From a virus: a stretch of DNA of 64,000 bases. Shown piece after piece: positions 9,192-16,917 of this stretch. The stretch spans positions 37,628-101,627 of the IMG/VR virus record IMGVR_UViG_3300022674_000045. The stretch is one strand, 5' to 3'. A program made the translations under genes and the position numbers. The notes under the pieces were generated by a model. It saw only the letters and a list, made by a program, of their open reading frames with translations, was not told the DNA's origin and ran no database searches. The number at the start of each line of letters is the position of its first letter. The first letter of the stretch is position 1.

Positions 9192-9806
9192 TTAAATCCT
9201 TTCAATGATTGAACGTAAATAAATACTCCTTCCGTCGAAATCAAAATTTGGATTCTGGCATTTAACTTCGAATCTTCCTTCAAGCTCCCAAAATCTTTTC
9301 ATTCTTTCAAATGTCCAGATTGATGCATGAGGGCATGAAGGTTCATTTAATAACTCGGTTGTCAATAGAATGTTATGTGGTTCAAATTTGAAATCTGGAT
9401 TTTCTTCATATTCATCTTCTTGCAATATCATATTCGCTAATACTTTGTAATTTGGAACTATAACATCAACTTGCCCACCTTTATGCAACACGGTGGAAAC
9501 AAGATAAATAAAATATTCTACTTGTGTAAATGATACATGTTCAAGGAATCTATAGATTACAACTCGGTCGAATGTAATTGATGTTCTTTCCATGAACTCA
9601 AATACATCCATGTTTAAATTTTTTCTTTTTGTTATTCTATCACCATCTTCCGCCCATTGTTCCATGTCTGCTTCGATCATAAATGCTTGTGTTGTTGAGA
9701 AAAATGATGTATCCACATTTAAGATATATCTTGGGTATAGAAGATTTTCATCTGGTGTTAAAGGAAGCGGATCAAATTTACCCGCTGCAATATTCAATAT
9801 TAGCAT
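9192..9806 (-). CDS. SAM-dependent methyltransferase-like protein
   Basis: The 204-residue protein begins LNIAAGKFDPL, resembling motif I of class I methyltransferases. It continues through an acidic ILNVDTS strand end and reaches FDRVVIYRFLEHV followed by YLVSTVLHKGGQVDVIVPNY, the usual post-motif II/III layout of a Rossmann-fold methyltransferase (helix, KGG turn, strand). The glycine motif is degenerate (AAGK instead of GxGxG), so catalytic activity is uncertain. The substrate is unknown. A GTGAGG ribosome site lies upstream and the next gene starts 2 nt from its end. Confidence 0.5.
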   Translation of the reverse strand: MLILNIAAGKFDPLPLTPDENLLYPRYILNVDTSFFSTTQAFMIEADMEQWAEDGDRITKRKNLNMDVFEFMERTSITFDRVVIYRFLEHVSFTQVEYFIYLVSTVLHKGGQVDVIVPNYKVLANMILQEDEYEENPDFKFEPHNILLTTELLNEPSCPHASIWTFERMKRFWELEGRFEVKCQNPNFDFDGRSIYLRSIIERI

Positions 9807-9808
9807 TT

Positions 9809-10540
9809 TTACCTCACAAAATCGACCACAATACTTTTGGTAAAGGGGGCGATATAAAAATTGAAATACCTATCTCGATCAATATCGTTTGGATCCATAA
9901 TCTTCAATGTTGCTTTTGTCACTTCTACTTGCCCGTAACCTTTTAAGAAAATATTGAATTTCTTTTCCCCAACTGGGATTCCAAATAACTTTGCGTTTGT
10001 TGTCGTCATTAGACGATCTTTTATTACTTGAAGATTCCTGAAAATTGATTCTTTATTTGTAAAGTTTATTCTACAAATTGATTCATAGATTTTGTCCATT
10101 TCATCGTACCGAAATGAAACACCTTTAATTGTTGTCTTCATTTCACTATCTAATGCAATATATTTTTTACGATCAATTGACGAGATAAAGATTAGGAAAT
10201 GCTTTCTAATATTCAACGGAATCCCCTTCAGGTCGTTTATACGGAGAGTTCTTGTTGTGATGATACCATCATATTGTCTAAGCAAGATCTCACCGTCTGC
10301 CACATCATTGGCCCGAATATACTCATCTATAATCGACCTTGTGGTGTTCCTTAATAGAGATGTCAGGCGTGGATTTTTTCGCATCATTTTACCAATTTGA
10401 ATGTTGCGCTCGAGTTTATCTTCTTTATTAATTCCTGATAAATCCAATCCCAAATTTTGCATGATTGAATAGTGACAAGATTCAATATCATACAAATATA
10501 CATCTCTTAGAACTAACTTTACATTTTCATTAATATTCAT
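9809..10540 (-). CDS. Unknown protein with polymerase-like motifs
   Basis: The 243-residue protein has YLYDIESCHYSIM near residues 15-27, which looks like motif A of family B DNA polymerases (D..S.Y.SI). A Lys/Arg-rich helix follows, then LLRQYDGII near residue 90, where motif C would be expected. The palm-like order is suggestive, but the protein is too short for a full polymerase and motif C lacks the usual DTD. No Shine-Dalgarno is visible before the ATG; a GC hairpin lies just upstream. This could be a polymerase fragment or an unrelated fold. Confidence 0.5.
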   Translation of the reverse strand: MNINENVKLVLRDVYLYDIESCHYSIMQNLGLDLSGINKEDKLERNIQIGKMMRKNPRLTSLLRNTTRSIIDEYIRANDVADGEILLRQYDGIITTRTLRINDLKGIPLNIRKHFLIFISSIDRKKYIALDSEMKTTIKGVSFRYDEMDKIYESICRINFTNKESIFRNLQVIKDRLMTTTNAKLFGIPVGEKKFNIFLKGYGQVEVTKATLKIMDPNDIDRDRYFNFYIAPFTKSIVVDFVR

Positions 10541-10550
10541 TGTGAATAAT

Positions 10551-10575
10551 GGGGTGAGGTCTTTTCCCCCACCCC
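10551..10575 (-). other. GC-rich hairpin between genes
   Basis: GGGGTG pairs with CACCCC around a 13-nt loop in the transcript after the gene ending at 10583. No T-run follows, so it is a mRNA-stabilising or start-site-occluding hairpin rather than a clear terminator. Confidence 0.4.
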
Positions 10576-10582
10576 AAACTCC

Positions 10583-11353
10583 TTACGCTAACAGACTAAT
10601 AATAACGCCATCAATTTGGACATGATGGTTAATGTCTGTCACATCAGATTGACGTTCTAGCAACCAATCAATAACTGTCTGGTATGTTGACATTTCATCA
10701 ATTGATTTCGCTGATTGTTTATAAAGAAGCTGAACTGTTTCGAGATCAGCATTTTGCCCGAGTCTTTCTGGTAATGGTGACCCTTGTCGATCAACCACTG
10801 TTAGCTCGGTATCTTTTTTCTTCAAACGCTCAATGTGATATGGAATGAGTTTTCCGCCGACCTGAGTACACAGCGTACAGATCAGTCCTGTTTTAACTCC
10901 ATATGTTTTCACAAAGATTGTTTCATTATATTGATGAATAATTCTGAAACCGTTATTATAAACATCCATTGAAACTGCGGGAAGATCTAATACTGGTGTT
11001 TCATCCGCATCATCGAATACTCTCAATGTGCGTTTGTCATTTCCATTTTCATCAACACCTTCCCCATTTTTTACTGCCATGATCAAAGACTTGTTTGCAT
11101 CAACCCCTCTGATCACTACTCTTACTTGATTGATATTATCAAGGGCCGAACCATTTCTATCAAACCAACTTGTGAGGTTTGTAAGAGATACAGAGTTTGC
11201 TGGAGCTACAGCTGGAGCTTCCTCAACTATTGGAGTCTCTGCTGGTGCAGCTTCCTCTTCCTCAATTGGAAGGTCTAAGTCGGTTTCTGAAAAAACCATT
11301 CCATTGTCTTCTGGTGTTGACTCTCTTACCATCTGTGATAAATTCTCATTCAT
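10583..11353 (-). CDS. Unknown acidic-linker protein
   Basis: The protein is 256 residues from the chosen ATG at 11353, which has GAAGGAG about 11 nt upstream. A longer frame from 11389 starts before that Shine-Dalgarno and is less likely. Residues about 25-55 form an acidic Pro/Ala-rich linker. After it comes a compact alpha/beta region with a CTLC pair and a His/Lys-rich helix. No family is recognised. Confidence 0.6.
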   Translation of the reverse strand: MNENLSQMVRESTPEDNGMVFSETDLDLPIEEEEAAPAETPIVEEAPAVAPANSVSLTNLTSWFDRNGSALDNINQVRVVIRGVDANKSLIMAVKNGEGVDENGNDKRTLRVFDDADETPVLDLPAVSMDVYNNGFRIIHQYNETIFVKTYGVKTGLICTLCTQVGGKLIPYHIERLKKKDTELTVVDRQGSPLPERLGQNADLETVQLLYKQSAKSIDEMSTYQTVIDWLLERQSDVTDINHHVQIDGVIISLLA

Positions 11354-11376
11354 GTTTTCATATTCTCCTTCTTTTT

Positions 11377-11718
11377 TTATTCTCTCCATTTTGAAGCATC
11401 ACTTTCTGGATTCTCTCTCCATTTTTCAGGATCAATTATTGTATATGTTTCTAATGCTGCACCTGCAAGAGCCATAACTTTAATTAATTCTTCATATGCC
11501 TTAACCGGTGCAAAACCTCCATTTTCATATTCAACACAAGTTTTCATCCATGGAGGAAGATCCTTATCCCATTTGCCTGCATAAGCGGCTTTAGCTTTTT
11601 CTATGTATTTTTCAAGGAATACCAGAAAGCTTGGAAAACTTAATGAGGGATCGTCCTTGTATTCTCCAAAAACGCATCTCTCATAATCTCGTTCTTTTTC
11701 ATACAATCTTTTTATCAT
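11377..11718 (-). CDS. Unknown helical protein
   Basis: The 113-residue protein contains SFLVFLEKYIEKAKAAYAG, then WMKTCVEYENGG, then a helix ending AALETY. This resembles small helical phage proteins sometimes described as MazG-like nucleotide hydrolase partners, but the metal-binding E..E pattern of MazG is not convincing. It overlaps the preceding gene by 4 nt (ATGA). Confidence 0.55.
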   Translation of the reverse strand: MIKRLYEKERDYERCVFGEYKDDPSLSFPSFLVFLEKYIEKAKAAYAGKWDKDLPPWMKTCVEYENGGFAPVKAYEELIKVMALAGAALETYTIIDPEKWRENPESDASKWRE

Positions 11719-12287
11719 GAGTTACTCCTTCTGAAATGCATATATAGTCTATCTAATAATAAATTTCTTGATGCATTTGAATCATCGTAGTGCATATTTA
11801 AAATTTCTAAAATATTCGTCGGGAGTGCTTTTTGAATATACTTTTGTGTCAAAGGTTTAGGAAATGGAATCTTTAAATCGAATGGTTTACTACTCCAATA
11901 ATGTCTCATGTGACCGGCACTCTCTCCAGTCAACATCATTACAACACAACCATAATCATAGAATGTTCGATATTTAAATTTTATTTTGCGGTAACGCCCA
12001 GCAATTATAGCATATTGATTTACTGCATATCTTGGAACTCTTTTATCCCTTGGATAATATTTCTTTTTATCACCGGGCTTCAAGAACCATCTCTGCCAGT
12101 TATGAGGTAACATTTTTATAAACCCATCATAAAATTTCACAATATCACCTTTTCTTAAATACATTGCTGGATTATCATCAAGATATTCTCTGATATATTG
12201 AACAGACCCGGCACCAGCAAATCTACCATTTCTATGATTTGTATATGCTTGATATGACCCTCTTTCTGATTGTTTATTCCACGGTAA
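11715..12287 (-). CDS. Unknown basic protein
   Basis: The likely start is ATG 12287, two bases after the FolE2 stop, giving 190 residues. An upstream in-frame start at 12377 would overlap folE2 by 86 nt. The protein is very basic and aromatic, with KPGDKKKYYPRDKR and a YRKIKFKYR segment, which suggests nucleic acid binding. No family is recognised. Confidence 0.55.
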   Translation of the reverse strand, partial: LPWNKQSERGSYQAYTNHRNGRFAGAGSVQYIREYLDDNPAMYLRKGDIVKFYDGFIKMLPHNWQRWFLKPGDKKKYYPRDKRVPRYAVNQYAIIAGRYRKIKFKYRTFYDYGCVVMMLTGESAGHMRHYWSSKPFDLKIPFPKPLTQKYIQKALPTNILEILNMHYDDSNASRNLLLDRLYMHFRRSNS

Positions 12288-12291
12288 CATT

Positions 12292-13188
12292 TTACAAATA
12301 CCTTTTTCCACTGAACCCTCCAGGAACTCCCTTCCAATTAATAGCGATAGCTTCAGATGTATGAATGGATTCTTCATGTGAACACTTTACAATCCAATCA
12401 TGAATAGCTGGATTACCATCCAATACATTAGAGATTTCACGAATTGCATCTTCAACAAACATTGGATTTTCAGCCGCAACTCTTGCAATCTCCTGCTCAT
12501 CAACTCTTTTAATTACAGGATATGGTAGGGTTTTAATTCTTGATTCAACTGATTCGATAATGTCCTCCAACCAAAGATAATTTGATTCTTCAACCTCGAC
12601 TAAAATGTCAGCGAATGATCTTTGATTGTGAGGAAACCCTCGACTATTATTTTCTCCTAAATGACTACATAATTCTGCTGAACACGGACAGTAAGATGCA
12701 TATTGTATTCTCACACCCTGATAGAATCTGAATACATCTTCTAATTTATAAACGTCCACTGGTTCAACATTTGTTTTTGTCAATTCTAACTGACCTTCAA
12801 ATCTACATCTGTAGTAAATTGGAAATTGGTTGTCAGATAAAATTGATTTGCGGTTGATCGGCATACGAAATTCAAACCGCATATAACTTGCTATACTTTC
12901 AACATTAACCTTTAAGTCTTCTAATATCTGTTTAATCAATTTGTGTTTCAATGGCAAATCCAAATATGGTTTTAGTGTCAGGAGAAGTCGAGACATTGAA
13001 ATACCTTTGGTATCTTTGTCTAGGTGAGTCCGCATAGAAACATTTGCGTTTAGTTGATGGAATCCTCCGTATTTTGATTCTAATTTAAACGGAACCTCAA
13101 CATTCTCGACCCCCACCTGTTGAATAGGGATGTGGATATTTGGAGATTCGCATTGAATATCTGGTAGACATTCTTTGCTATACGTCAT
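12292..13188 (-). CDS. folE2: GTP cyclohydrolase IB
   Basis: The 298-residue protein matches FolE2 (GTP cyclohydrolase IB), which opens GTP to form dihydroneopterin triphosphate. Signatures in order are GVENVEVPF near residue 28, an ANVSMRTHL stretch, YCPCSAEL with the metal-binding cysteine, GFPHNQRSF, NPMFVEDAIREI and HEESIHTSEA near the C-terminus. Length is normal for the family. GAGGAG is 10 nt before the ATG. With QueD encoded at 35965-36384 it supplies the first two steps of the 7-deazaguanine pathway, used by many large phages for DNA or tRNA modification. QueE and QueC are not visible in this window. Confidence 0.9.
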   Translation of the reverse strand: MTYSKECLPDIQCESPNIHIPIQQVGVENVEVPFKLESKYGGFHQLNANVSMRTHLDKDTKGISMSRLLLTLKPYLDLPLKHKLIKQILEDLKVNVESIASYMRFEFRMPINRKSILSDNQFPIYYRCRFEGQLELTKTNVEPVDVYKLEDVFRFYQGVRIQYASYCPCSAELCSHLGENNSRGFPHNQRSFADILVEVEESNYLWLEDIIESVESRIKTLPYPVIKRVDEQEIARVAAENPMFVEDAIREISNVLDGNPAIHDWIVKCSHEESIHTSEAIAINWKGVPGGFSGKRYL

Positions 13189-13462
13189 GGATTTTATTCT
13201 CCTCTAATATTAATTTGAATATCTCTCTTTCAAATTGCTCCTTCCACTCTTCAAATTCTTCATAACCTTTTTCACCGTATATCGGACCAATATTGTGAGT
13301 CCTATCATTTGAGCAATGAATGTTAAGAGCGGCTTGAACCCAAAGATCTGGGTTTGTATCTCGAACCACTTTACCACTTTCATCAATATAGAAATAATAA
13401 TCAGTTCTTTCATATGTGGCAGCTAATAATCCACCACATGTTTCACAATGTCTATCTTTCAT
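13178..13462 (-). CDS. Small putative zinc-binding protein
   Basis: The 94-residue protein starts with HCETCGGLL, a CxxC knuckle, and has a later HC pair around residue 50 that could complete a zinc site. The C-terminal half is a charged helix. It overlaps folE2 by 11 nt and the upstream gene by 4 nt (ATGA), so it belongs to the same operon. Confidence 0.55.
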   Translation of the reverse strand: MKDRHCETCGGLLAATYERTDYYFYIDESGKVVRDTNPDLWVQAALNIHCSNDRTHNIGPIYGEKGYEEFEEWKEQFEREIFKLILEENKIHDV

Positions 13463-13716
13463 AGGACTAAATCCTTTGGATCAAAATATTGTGGGTCTAC
13501 TGGCTTTTCTTCTTCAACTTTCTTTTCAATTTTTACATCACCAACAATACCTTCTTTTGCTCGTAATTTATCAACCTGTTCGTTTATTGATTTAACTCTT
13601 GCTTTTATTTCTTCGAGTCTTGATCTTGGACCTGCTGGTTGCCAGTCATAAGAAAATGATGAAGTATCTGATGAAGAAGAAGCATAATCGTAATAGTAAT
13701 CACTCAACATTGTCAT
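13459..13716 (-). CDS. Unknown small protein with coiled coil
   Basis: The 85-residue protein has a Tyr/Ser-rich N-terminus, a coiled-coil-like helix (about residues 30-55) and an acidic lysine-rich tail. It overlaps the RNA polymerase beta gene by 4 nt, so it is translated with it. A role as an RNAP accessory factor is possible but rests only on position. Confidence 0.5.
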   Translation of the reverse strand: MTMLSDYYYDYASSSSDTSSFSYDWQPAGPRSRLEEIKARVKSINEQVDKLRAKEGIVGDVKIEKKVEEEKPVDPQYFDPKDLVL

Positions 13717-16700
13717 TTGTGATCAACTCCTATCACTGTGAGATATGAGTTCAATAGCTTTACTGATTCTGGCATTGTATCAAGTTCTTTTGTATCATCC
13801 AGAAGATTTTGCTCAATGAACCCCCTGATATAACTATTTTTCAAATCAATACAATCTGATTTGGTTGTTAAGAACTCAAATAAATTGCATGGAGCATCAT
13901 GACCGATCAAACATGCGGTTTCCATTTCACCACATCTCTGACCGCCCTTATTCTTTCTGCCACCCAATGGTTGAAGCGTTCTTCGTGCATATGCTCCAAT
14001 ACCACGAGCGGCCAATTTCTCTTCTGCAATATGAACCATTCTAAAGAAATAAATATAACCAACAGCAATTTCATTTATAATTTCTGCTGCTGACAATGGG
14101 TCATATAATTTTTGTTTGAAATCTGTCCCTGTATATTCTAATGCCTTTTTAACATCTTCTAAACATGATGATTCAAATGGAGGCTGTATGATTGATAAAT
14201 CTTTAATGAAAGAAACTGTAATCTTTTCTGGCATTTGTTGTTCAAACTGATTGTAATACCATCCACCATTTGTTTTGTCAATAATTTTTATGTAATTCAA
14301 GAGATACTTTTTAATATCACTTTGTTTTTCTTTTGCATTTAACATCTTTAGCATATTGATTTTCAAATCTTGAACTGACATGGCCATATGCAATTCATAA
14401 AGCTGGCCAATGTTCATTCTTGAAATGATACCCAATGGGTTGATACAAATATCAAGATGTCGTCCGTCTTTTAACTTTGGCATTTTTTCATGGGGAACTA
14501 TTCTTGAAATGACACCTTTGTTACCATGTCTATTCGCCATTTTATCACCAACCTGAACTTTACGGAAATGAACACCATACATCTCAATTTTTATTCCTGC
14601 AATTTTTTCTCTTTTAAACTTGTATTTTCCAACATATGAAAATTTATCAAGATTGTTTTCTCGAATTATCTTCAATGCTTCATTTTTCTCAAACGTATCT
14701 TTAATGATTTTTTGAAGATATTTCTCTTTCATTTGTTGTTTGGATATTCTCTTTTCAACCCATTCTTGAAATTGTGGAATTTCATTATTCCATTCATTTG
14801 CAAATAAGTTCACTTCTGAAATGATAAAATTCCTTTTTGCTTCCAGAGTAATTGGTTCCGAGAATACTGAATATTGATCTTCGGAATTTAACTTTTTAAT
14901 TATTGCATATGGGTCGCCTCGATTTATTCTTTCGAGTTCGTCTGGAAGTGGTTTGTATTCGTCTTTTTCTAATGATAATAAAACTTTATCTGGAGTTAAT
15001 GTAAATGATAAATCTTCATAATGAACAGATGTTAAAACATCTTCATCAACCAATCTTTTTGAAATTACAATTCCATCTTCATAATTGTTTCCATAATAGA
15101 CCATGACACCAGTTAATAAATTTTTACCAATGTTAATTTTTCCATCAAAACAAAAATTGCTTTCAGCAAGAATATCCCCAGCTTTAAACTTATCTCCTGG
15201 TTGGACATAAATATTCATTACATCCATATGTTCGACATATATTTTTCTATATGCAACATTGAAAATATCTGGTTGACCATCTGAATACATTACTATAATA
15301 TATTCTTTATCAATGTGAACTACCTCTCCATCTTTTTTTGCTTTTTTAACAAACTGTGTCTGATCAGAATACAATCCTTCACATCCTGAAGCAATCAATG
15401 GTGGATCAAAATTCTTTAACATGATTGATTGGCGCATTTGTGAGGATGCCATTTGTAATCTTGTTTGATCATCATGTTTTAAGAACGGCGTCATTGATAC
15501 AGGAATTGATAATGGTTGCTTTTCACATATCTCCCTTGTAAACCGAAGATCTTCATCTACTTTAACATTGGGTATTAGGTTTTGTAGAACTCCACAATTA
15601 TCACGATCAGGAGTATCTACTGGGCATATACGACCAAACATTGTTGGGCATATATCTCTTAAATGGCTTGGTATGTTTTCTCTTTTAAAACCACCAGGCC
15701 CCAACAGGCTAATTCTTGAAAGCTTTGTTAATTCTTCAACTGGATTAATAGAAAAATCAAATTGAACTATATCAGAAACATTACACTCCGATAAGATTTG
15801 TGTGGTATTTGTACTAAATTTTGGTTGTCTTGCTGTCCGGTTTGAAAAACATAAATCGAATATTATCTTTGAAACTTTTGCACCAACCATATATTCAAAA
15901 CATCTAATTCTTTTATTTGTAAATAATGTATCATCGACAAATCCTTCCTCAATAATATAAAGGATTTCATCTAACAATGTATCTTTGAAGAAGAATTTTC
16001 TGCTTATTGGATCAACTTTTGGAATTAAATCAATAGCATATAAAATATCTTCGCCTTTGGATTTTGCATTATATTTTGAATACTTTCTTCCAAGTTCAGA
16101 AACAAAATCGTCTTGAGTATAACCTCTTGAATTATCCATTATATCGTCAAGGTCAGCTCTTAAAATTTCATATAAATTTTCTGACTTGAGATCAATTGGT
16201 GCTGATAAATTGAACTTGCTTTTTATTTCATCAGCTGTATAATAAGCGCATAATACATTTACTAATGAGATTTTCTTACCAAGAAAACTCATTTTAACAA
16301 ACGGTCTTTCACGAGTGTCAAGAAACAACATAATTGTTGCAACATTTGTCCGAATCTTAATATTCTCACCTCTTGTTACAACCGGAATATCAAATAATTG
16401 AAATAGAGGAACTTTTCTTCTTCCATTGATGATAACATAATTGTTGTCAATCAACTTCGGAATGAAAATGCTCAAATCAATATTTGCACTTCCTTTTTGA
16501 AGTTTGATTGCTAATGTTTGCTTGACTGTTTTTGATAATTCGCCAGATGAAAATCTGGAATCTTTTAAATCTAATTCTGTAATTGTAAATCCAATTTCTT
16601 GTACTGGAGCAACTATTTCTCGGACTAACGGTAAAATTTGGTCATAGTCTTTTCTTCTCATTGTGAAGATGTTATTAGCTTCGTCTTGAAGCTTAAAAGT

Positions 16701-16718
16701 AGGATTAATTATGTCCAA
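13713..16718 (-). CDS. Phage RNA polymerase beta subunit, set 1
   Basis: The 1001-residue protein spans the whole beta core in one chain. LGPGGFKRENIP near residue 335 and TMFGRICPVDTPD just after it match the rifampicin-pocket region. YYGNNYEDGIVISKR matches the conserved active-site approach. GDKMANRHGNKG (about 724-735) with NPLGIISRMNIGQ carries the catalytic-centre lysines. GRKNKGGQRCGEME near the end matches the clamp interface. Translation starts at TTG 16718 with GGGAGG 8 nt upstream. In phiKZ-type phages beta is split into two proteins; here it is intact. It is paired with the beta' gene just upstream at 16914-19634. Confidence 0.93.
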   Translation of the reverse strand: MDIINPTFKLQDEANNIFTMRRKDYDQILPLVREIVAPVQEIGFTITELDLKDSRFSSGELSKTVKQTLAIKLQKGSANIDLSIFIPKLIDNNYVIINGRRKVPLFQLFDIPVVTRGENIKIRTNVATIMLFLDTRERPFVKMSFLGKKISLVNVLCAYYTADEIKSKFNLSAPIDLKSENLYEILRADLDDIMDNSRGYTQDDFVSELGRKYSKYNAKSKGEDILYAIDLIPKVDPISRKFFFKDTLLDEILYIIEEGFVDDTLFTNKRIRCFEYMVGAKVSKIIFDLCFSNRTARQPKFSTNTTQILSECNVSDIVQFDFSINPVEELTKLSRISLLGPGGFKRENIPSHLRDICPTMFGRICPVDTPDRDNCGVLQNLIPNVKVDEDLRFTREICEKQPLSIPVSMTPFLKHDDQTRLQMASSQMRQSIMLKNFDPPLIASGCEGLYSDQTQFVKKAKKDGEVVHIDKEYIIVMYSDGQPDIFNVAYRKIYVEHMDVMNIYVQPGDKFKAGDILAESNFCFDGKINIGKNLLTGVMVYYGNNYEDGIVISKRLVDEDVLTSVHYEDLSFTLTPDKVLLSLEKDEYKPLPDELERINRGDPYAIIKKLNSEDQYSVFSEPITLEAKRNFIISEVNLFANEWNNEIPQFQEWVEKRISKQQMKEKYLQKIIKDTFEKNEALKIIRENNLDKFSYVGKYKFKREKIAGIKIEMYGVHFRKVQVGDKMANRHGNKGVISRIVPHEKMPKLKDGRHLDICINPLGIISRMNIGQLYELHMAMSVQDLKINMLKMLNAKEKQSDIKKYLLNYIKIIDKTNGGWYYNQFEQQMPEKITVSFIKDLSIIQPPFESSCLEDVKKALEYTGTDFKQKLYDPLSAAEIINEIAVGYIYFFRMVHIAEEKLAARGIGAYARRTLQPLGGRKNKGGQRCGEMETACLIGHDAPCNLFEFLTTKSDCIDLKNSYIRGFIEQNLLDDTKELDTMPESVKLLNSYLTVIGVDHK

Positions 16719-16731
16719 GATTTAAACCTCC

Positions 16732-16917
16732 CTATTCTTTATATTCTTTTTGGTACTCATTCAAACATTTTTCTAACTTGTCATCCTCAACATAGTAAGG
16801 ATCTTGATTCATATTTAAAGTGTTCATTATAAGTTGCGTTAGACGGAGATCCGGGTTTGCTACCCAGATCTCACGAATACGCTCTAAAATTCTATTAATT
16901 CTTTTCGGGTCTCTCAC
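16732..16917 (-). CDS. DUF1040-like small protein
   Basis: The 61-residue protein has the pattern RDPKRI..IL..IRE.W..NPDLRLTQLI followed by DPYYVEDDKL. I associate this pattern with a small family of bacterial and phage proteins (DUF1040-like) of unknown function. It starts at GTG 16917, overlapping the beta' stop by 4 nt, and lies between beta' and beta, so it is likely made in step with the polymerase. A small RNAP-associated factor is a reasonable guess. Confidence 0.55.
   Translation of the reverse strand: MRDPKRINRILERIREIWVANPDLRLTQLIMNTLNMNQDPYYVEDDKLEKCLNEYQKEYKE

Noticed and set aside
12287-12377. Longer start for the gene at 11715
   Set aside because: It would overlap folE2 by 86 nt; the ATG right after the folE2 stop is more economical.
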